Source of the DNA: Antrodiella citrinella
Taxonomy: Eukaryota; Basidiomycota; Agaricomycetes; Polyporales; Steccherinaceae
Direction: 5' to 3'
Assembly: GCA_004802725.1 (NCBI GenBank)
Contig: SGPM01000586.1
Span: 1-11,048, forward strand
DNA length: 11,048 nucleotides
In this document: piece after piece, positions 7,371-11,048 of the stretch
How positions within the stretch are numbered: position 1 is the stretch's first letter
How the letters are laid out: each line of letters opens with the position of its first letter
Position numbers and translations under genes: made by a program
The notes under the pieces: generated by a model
The model's database searches: none
The model's input: the letters and a program-made list of their open reading frames with translations, nothing else
What the model was told of the DNA's origin: nothing

Positions 7371-10300
7371 TGGGTGGGTTACTTCTGCGTTCAGGAGCCC
7401 GTCTGGTGCATCAGCGTGACCTCTCTTCAGTGTCCTCGTGTTTGCTTTCCCTGATCGCCTGGTAGGCTAACTTCTGCGTCATTTTTGCCAGCTTCGCCCT
7501 TGTGAGTTTGAGATTAGCTGGGATCGAGAGGTCGATCAGGTCCTCCTGGTCTTTCGCAGCTCCTTCTTCCGCGTAGGTCGTTGCATTTATGTTGCGTGTT
7601 TGTGCTGATAGCTCGTTCACTAGTTTCATCACGACAGATGCTTTTCTCTGCCGAAGCTTCGCTATAACTGCCTGGATTATGTCCCGATTTGCAACACCAA
7701 TGTACCCTCGGTCTTCCTGATCTTCAAGGTATTTGCTCAGTGCCTTGATAATACTTTGCGAGTCTAGCTCTACTGATAGTTTTTCGTCCAACGTGACCTT
7801 GCTTCCCGCAGACAGGATCGCCGCTAGCTCTCCGGTTTGCGTTGACTGTGGCATGCTTTTTGGCAATTTCAGTGCAAAGTTACGTTCATCTCCCTCAGAT
7901 ATGAAGCCTCCTGCACCGGCTTGTGCGTTGTGGTCTCCGGTCAGCATGCAATACCCTTTTGTGGCGACTGTTGTTTCATGCTGACCATTGACGGGTTCGA
8001 CTGGTTTCAGGCACTTCGTGCTTCTTCTGCCTTTAGTGAATATTCGGAATACATCTTTCAATGTTTTCGCCGTGACCCTGTTTGGGTTGAAGGATGTCTG
8101 CTCCTCGTTATTGTCTTCGTTGGCGGCATTTTTATCATGCTCTCTTATTGCGTGTCTCGGGTCCCATTTTGCTGGGAGCGTGTCTAGCAGCTGTTCAGCT
8201 CTCGTGAAGCATGCATGAGGGGTCCTACAGTTATAGTCATCTTCCATTTCCATGCAATCGTCGCACTCACACTCATTTGTTGGTAGGTGATTTTGCGATT
8301 CTAGCCTATCTGCCAGATCTTCCACGTCTCTGACAAGGCGAACCTTGTGATTGTCTCGTAGGCATTTACTTTCGGGCTGGTGGTTCATGCGTCGGATTGC
8401 TGGTCTGGCCTCACAATGATACAATATTGGCCAATCACGTAGTGCTTCCTTTGTGAATCCTAAACCGTCTGGTCTCAGATTGTATTTCTCTGCTGTTTGC
8501 ATTAGGGTGCGTAGGTCATCTGACATCTTGACTCGATTCCCAACTGATGTCTTCCACGACTGTAGGAAGATATTTATTCTCGTCGATGGGTGGACATTCT
8601 TTTCAGATTTGGGTGTTCTGGCTGCAAACAGTGCATCCGCATAGCTTGCCCATAGAGGCCGTTTCGGTCCGAAAGCAAGGTAGTCTTTGAGCCACATTAT
8701 GTCTATGGCCTCGTTCCTCGCTTTCAGGTCTAGCAGCTGTCGGCCTCCCTTGCTTATAGAGGTGTATAGGTGTTTTATCCCTACAGGAGAGTAGTTTTTC
8801 TCGTTCCATACAAAACGTCTGATTCGTTTCGTCAGCTTCTCCAGTACTGGTTTCGGCATTCCCTGTACTGTCGTTAGGTATTGCGTCATGCCTCCAACGA
8901 CCATCTGTATTATCAGACGGCGTCCCTCAAGAGTCGGATTACTGCGCCCCCATCGTGTCAGTGCTTGGTCAATTTTATCCATCGTTGGTGTCCACGGCGC
9001 AGCTAATTCTGATTTGTTTCCGAACCAGGCTCCCAGGATGCGGACATTTCGTCCATCAGGTACAATCCGGATACTGTCCGCAATGGGTGCTGTGAGGCCC
9101 TTCATATTTCTTGTTTCTACAAGCTCCTTTCTGAAATCTTCAGTGCCTACAGGAATTATCTCGGTCTTAGTGACATTGAACTTTGCTCTCGAGGCTATGC
9201 ACCAATCATCCAGGATTTGTTTCAGAGTATTGAAATCATCTTCTTCTGATAGGTATGTTGTCGTGTCGTCTGCAAAGAGTGTCGCAATCAATCTTTCTTC
9301 GGATCCCGGGATTGTAAACCCTTTTAGGTTCGATTTGCGGAGTGCTTCTGCCAGTGGCTCTATTGCCAGGTCAAAGAGTAGGCAGGACAGGGGGTCGCCT
9401 TGCCGTACTCCTCTTCGGACATCAAAGGACTTGCTGAGGTGGCCGTTGATCATTACTTTTGTTGTGGCGTGCTCGTACAGTGAGCGAACCGTTTGGGTGA
9501 AGTTGTTTGGTATCTCGAATGCTTCTAACGTTCTCCACAGGTAATCATGTGCAATTTTGTCGTAGGCCTTCTCTTGATCTAACGCGACAATCATTTCATT
9601 GTGTTCTGTTGCTTCTGCGTATTCCATCATCATCCTTGTCAGCTTGGTCTGGTCTTTGATATTCCGACCTGGGATGAAGCCTGCTTGGTTTTCGTGTATC
9701 ATGGTCGGCGCCGCCATTGCTAGCTTTACAGACAGCGCTTTGGTAAGTAGCTTATAGTCGGTATTGAGGAGAGTTATTGGCCTGTAGTTGCTGATCTCGT
9801 CTCTATCATTTTTCTTGTAGATCGGACACATCCAGCCATCTGCGAAGCCTGTGTCTTTATCTACGCCATACCTCTCGATGTCATTGAATACTGCTGTGAG
9901 TAACTTTACGACGTTAAAAGCTGGTTGTTCCGCACGCTCATCTTCTTTGAATCTTTCATTCAAAGTTTTCCATAGGTCGTACGTTGCACCATCGATGCCC
10001 GCTGCGGACCCGCTTTGGGACTTTTTCAACGCATTTTCTACATCATTTTCTGTGAGCTCATTTTTCAGCTCCTCCTTCTGCTGGTCCGTTGCTTTCCTCT
10101 CAATCTGATCCAGCAGTGCCTTCGTTTTTTCAGCCCGAAGGAGTGGGTTGATCACCGGCTCAGCCTCCTGTAGGTTCTCGTGATAGTTCCTTGCTAGGTT
10201 CGACATTTTCTTCGAGTCGATCTCGTATTCTGGCTCATGCTCTCTCCGGGGCTCTGGTTTCTTAAGAGCGAATATGACGTCTCTAGGTTTTTTGTCTTTG

Positions 10301-10962
10301 TTGATCTGCGACCAGTATTTACTGATCGTTTCGCCCTCAAGCTTATTCCTTGTTGCTACGTCAAGACATTTTTTCCTGTGCCGCTTCTGCGCGAGTTGGG
10401 TGAGTTTCTCTTGAAGCGGGCCTGCTTTTGCCAGTCTTTCTTCTTCTGACAGCAAGCTGTTTCCGTTGACTCTTCTGACCTCTGTTTCGAGTTCGTTCAT
10501 TTCTTTCACGATACTGGGGAACACTTGTTTTTGTCTCTTCCTTGCGAAGTCGAGTATATCTTTCTTATAACGGTTCCATATCTTTTGCGGATTTTGGGTC
10601 TCACTTCGCTGATCTAGGTTCCTTAGCTTTTCTTCCGCTTCGAGGCCCTGATCTTTCATGTATTTTCTTAAGGGCTTATCGCTTAGTATATGTTCTGGGA
10701 TGGACCACCTCCCGGAGCCTATATCTGGTGCCGCCTGGGTGACAACTTCCACCGACACCATTTGATGGTCAGTCTCCAGACCTGAAGGTTCTATCTTCCA
10801 ATTCCGTGACATGTTTACCAGGTCTCGTTCCATATAGATCCGGTCAAGCCGCGACATTGCTTGCATATTGGCTTGGTGAAAAGTGTACTCGGGCGGCGCA
10901 TCTGGGTATGTGTCTCTCCAGCCATCTATGAGTTCGAGATTTGTTTTAAGGTCGTCTAATGC
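7371..10962 (-). mobile_element. 5'-truncated LINE insertion (Tad1/L1-like)
   Basis: The right edge is sharp: LINE coding similarity ends at about 10962, and the next in-frame codons upstream are AGT and then TGA (+ strand 10966-10968), in unrelated sequence. Loss of the 5' part is the usual result of incomplete target-primed reverse transcription. The 3' end is uncertain because no poly(A) or simple-repeat tail is visible below 7411. TTCAGG occurs at 7390-7395 and again at 10965-10970, just beyond each end of the coding part; as a target duplication this would imply almost no 3' UTR, so it is only a candidate. ORF1 of this copy is absent. The ORF1 at 4446-6120 is in the opposite orientation and is a separate copy. 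Confidence 0.72.
7411..10962 (-). CDS. Non-LTR retrotransposon ORF2 protein (endonuclease C-terminus, reverse transcriptase, RNase H), 5'-truncated
   Basis: It copies element RNA into DNA at the target during target-primed reverse transcription. The frame is open for 1183 codons to TGA at 7411. The first ATG is at 10866, but coding similarity continues 32 codons upstream (LELIDGWRDTYPD), so that ATG is internal. Numbering from the ATG: last strands of an APE-type endonuclease, SRLDRIY (5-11) and TDHQMVSVE (32-40), with its catalytic N-terminal part missing; basic, helical linker (50-280); RT motifs NYRPITLLN (360-368), QAGFIPGR (394-401), motif A ALDQEKAYD (428-436), motif B RQGDPLS (488-494), motif C FADD (531-534); a Cys/His cluster with C866, C868, C871, C880, H884, C886; RNase H fold 965-1105; C-terminal KLAKMTQKLAYQAIRE (1125-1140). 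All RT catalytic Asp residues are present. RNase H keeps E1013 and D1035 but has K970 and T1096 where two Asp are expected. Most like fungal Tad1/L1-type LINE proteins. No promoter or start of its own remains. Confidence 0.9.
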   Translation of the reverse strand, partial: ALDDLKTNLELIDGWRDTYPDAPPEYTFHQANMQAMSRLDRIYMERDLVNMSRNWKIEPSGLETDHQMVSVEVVTQAAPDIGSGRWSIPEHILSDKPLRKYMKDQGLEAEEKLRNLDQRSETQNPQKIWNRYKKDILDFARKRQKQVFPSIVKEMNELETEVRRVNGNSLLSEEERLAKAGPLQEKLTQLAQKRHRKKCLDVATRNKLEGETISKYWSQINKDKKPRDVIFALKKPEPRREHEPEYEIDSKKMSNLARNYHENLQEAEPVINPLLRAEKTKALLDQIERKATDQQKEELKNELTENDVENALKKSQSGSAAGIDGATYDLWKTLNERFKEDERAEQPAFNVVKLLTAVFNDIERYGVDKDTGFADGWMCPIYKKNDRDEISNYRPITLLNTDYKLLTKALSVKLAMAAPTMIHENQAGFIPGRNIKDQTKLTRMMMEYAEATEHNEMIVALDQEKAYDKIAHDYLWRTLEAFEIPNNFTQTVRSLYEHATTKVMINGHLSKSFDVRRGVRQGDPLSCLLFDLAIEPLAEALRKSNLKGFTIPGSEERLIATLFADDTTTYLSEEDDFNTLKQILDDWCIASRAKFNVTKTEIIPVGTEDFRKELVETRNMKGLTAPIADSIRIVPDGRNVRILGAWFGNKSELAAPWTPTMDKIDQALTRWGRSNPTLEGRRLIIQMVVGGMTQYLTTVQGMPKPVLEKLTKRIRRFVWNEKNYSPVGIKHLYTSISKGGRQLLDLKARNEAIDIMWLKDYLAFGPKRPLWASYADALFAARTPKSEKNVHPSTRINIFLQSWKTSVGNRVKMSDDLRTLMQTAEKYNLRPDGLGFTKEALRDWPILYHCEARPAIRRMNHQPESKCLRDNHKVRLVRDVEDLADRLESQNHLPTNECECDDCMEMEDDYNCRTPHACFTRAEQLLDTLPAKWDPRHAIREHDKNAANEDNNEEQTSFNPNRVTAKTLKDVFRIFTKGRRSTKCLKPVEPVNGQHETTVATKGYCMLTGDHNAQAGAGGFISEGDERNFALKLPKSMPQSTQTGELAAILSAGSKVTLDEKLSVELDSQSIIKALSKYLEDQEDRGYIGVANRDIIQAVIAKLRQRKASVVMKLVNELSAQTRNINATTYAEEGAAKDQEDLIDLSIPANLKLTRAKLAKMTQKLAYQAIRESKHEDTEERSR

Positions 10963-10967
10963 ACTTC

Positions 10968-11040
10968 AGGGTACCCTATCTGACCCCTCTTAAGTGGTAC
11001 ATAAGTACCTTTTTATCTCCCTTAAGGGGTCCCTAATACC
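10968..11040. repeat. Imperfect nested palindrome right of the LINE
   Basis: Arms GACCCC-TC-TTAAG (10982-10994) and CTTAAGGGGTC (11021-11031) pair over 11 bp with a 2-nt bulge. Inside them GGTAC (10996-11000) pairs with GTACC (11005-11009) around ATAA. Outside are the perfect 10-bp palindrome AGGGTACCCT (10968-10977) and a possible GGTA/TACC outer pair ending at 11040. It could be the tip of a foldback or MITE-like element or an LTR edge; the window ends too soon to decide. No coding sequence is present. Confidence 0.6.
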
Positions 11041-11048
11041 GGTCAGTG

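Noticed and set aside
8888..9544. 218-codon + strand frame
   Set aside because: It is antisense to the RT core of the minus-strand LINE ORF2, and its Ser/Arg/Ile-rich translation has no recognisable domain.
3930..10962. One LINE with a twin-priming inversion
   Set aside because: Twin priming inverts the 5' part upstream of the 3' part so that 5' ends converge inside; here the 3' sides of ORF1 and ORF2 face each other with about 1.3 kb of other sequence between.

Overview
The window looks like a transposon-dense stretch of a filamentous basidiomycete genome, probably an Agaricomycete. The basis is the very short GT-AG introns (about 46-60 nt), a BED/hAT transposase of the type common in mushroom genomes, a gag-like ORF1 with a CCHC knuckle and RGG tail, and a Tad1/L1-like RT plus RNase H LINE protein. 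Taxon and family names come from recalled family features; no search was run. I see no host housekeeping gene, tRNA, rRNA or CRISPR array.

Layout. (a) 1-343: purine-rich, apparently non-coding. (b) About 344-3929: a decayed hAT transposon on the + strand. Its transposase can be followed through ten short introns from a BED-type N-terminus, past both catalytic aspartates, to an abrupt end before the C-terminal dimerisation region. It carries two in-frame TGA codons. A 771-bp LTR-like sequence (1522-2292), flanked by a 5-bp CATAC duplication, sits inside one exon; the hAT frame reads through exactly if that insert and one CATAC are set aside. (c) About 3930-6120: the 5' part of a non-LTR retrotransposon on the + strand: hairpin-rich leader, then a gag-like ORF1 with one frameshift, two internal stops and a candidate 48-nt intron. 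Its own ORF2 does not follow. (d) About 6340-7370: non-coding, C/T-rich, LTR-like sequence with a TATAAGTAG box, short repeats and one ambiguous base. (e) 7411-10962, minus strand: a 5'-truncated LINE ORF2 that is open for 1183 codons, with the end of the endonuclease, a complete reverse transcriptase, a Cys/His cluster and an RNase H fold that has lost part of its active site. (f) 10963-11048: unrelated sequence holding an imperfect palindrome.

Together this is a nest of mobile elements of different ages, not an operon or cooperating pathway. The hAT copy and ORF1 are clearly dead. The LINE ORF2 has no stops or frameshifts, so it is probably the youngest coding insertion, though lacking most of its endonuclease and all 5' sequence it could not move by itself. 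The observations most worth following are the degenerate RNase H in an otherwise open ORF2, the possible intron in a LINE ORF1, the LTR insertion with non-canonical termini, and the palindrome at the right edge.
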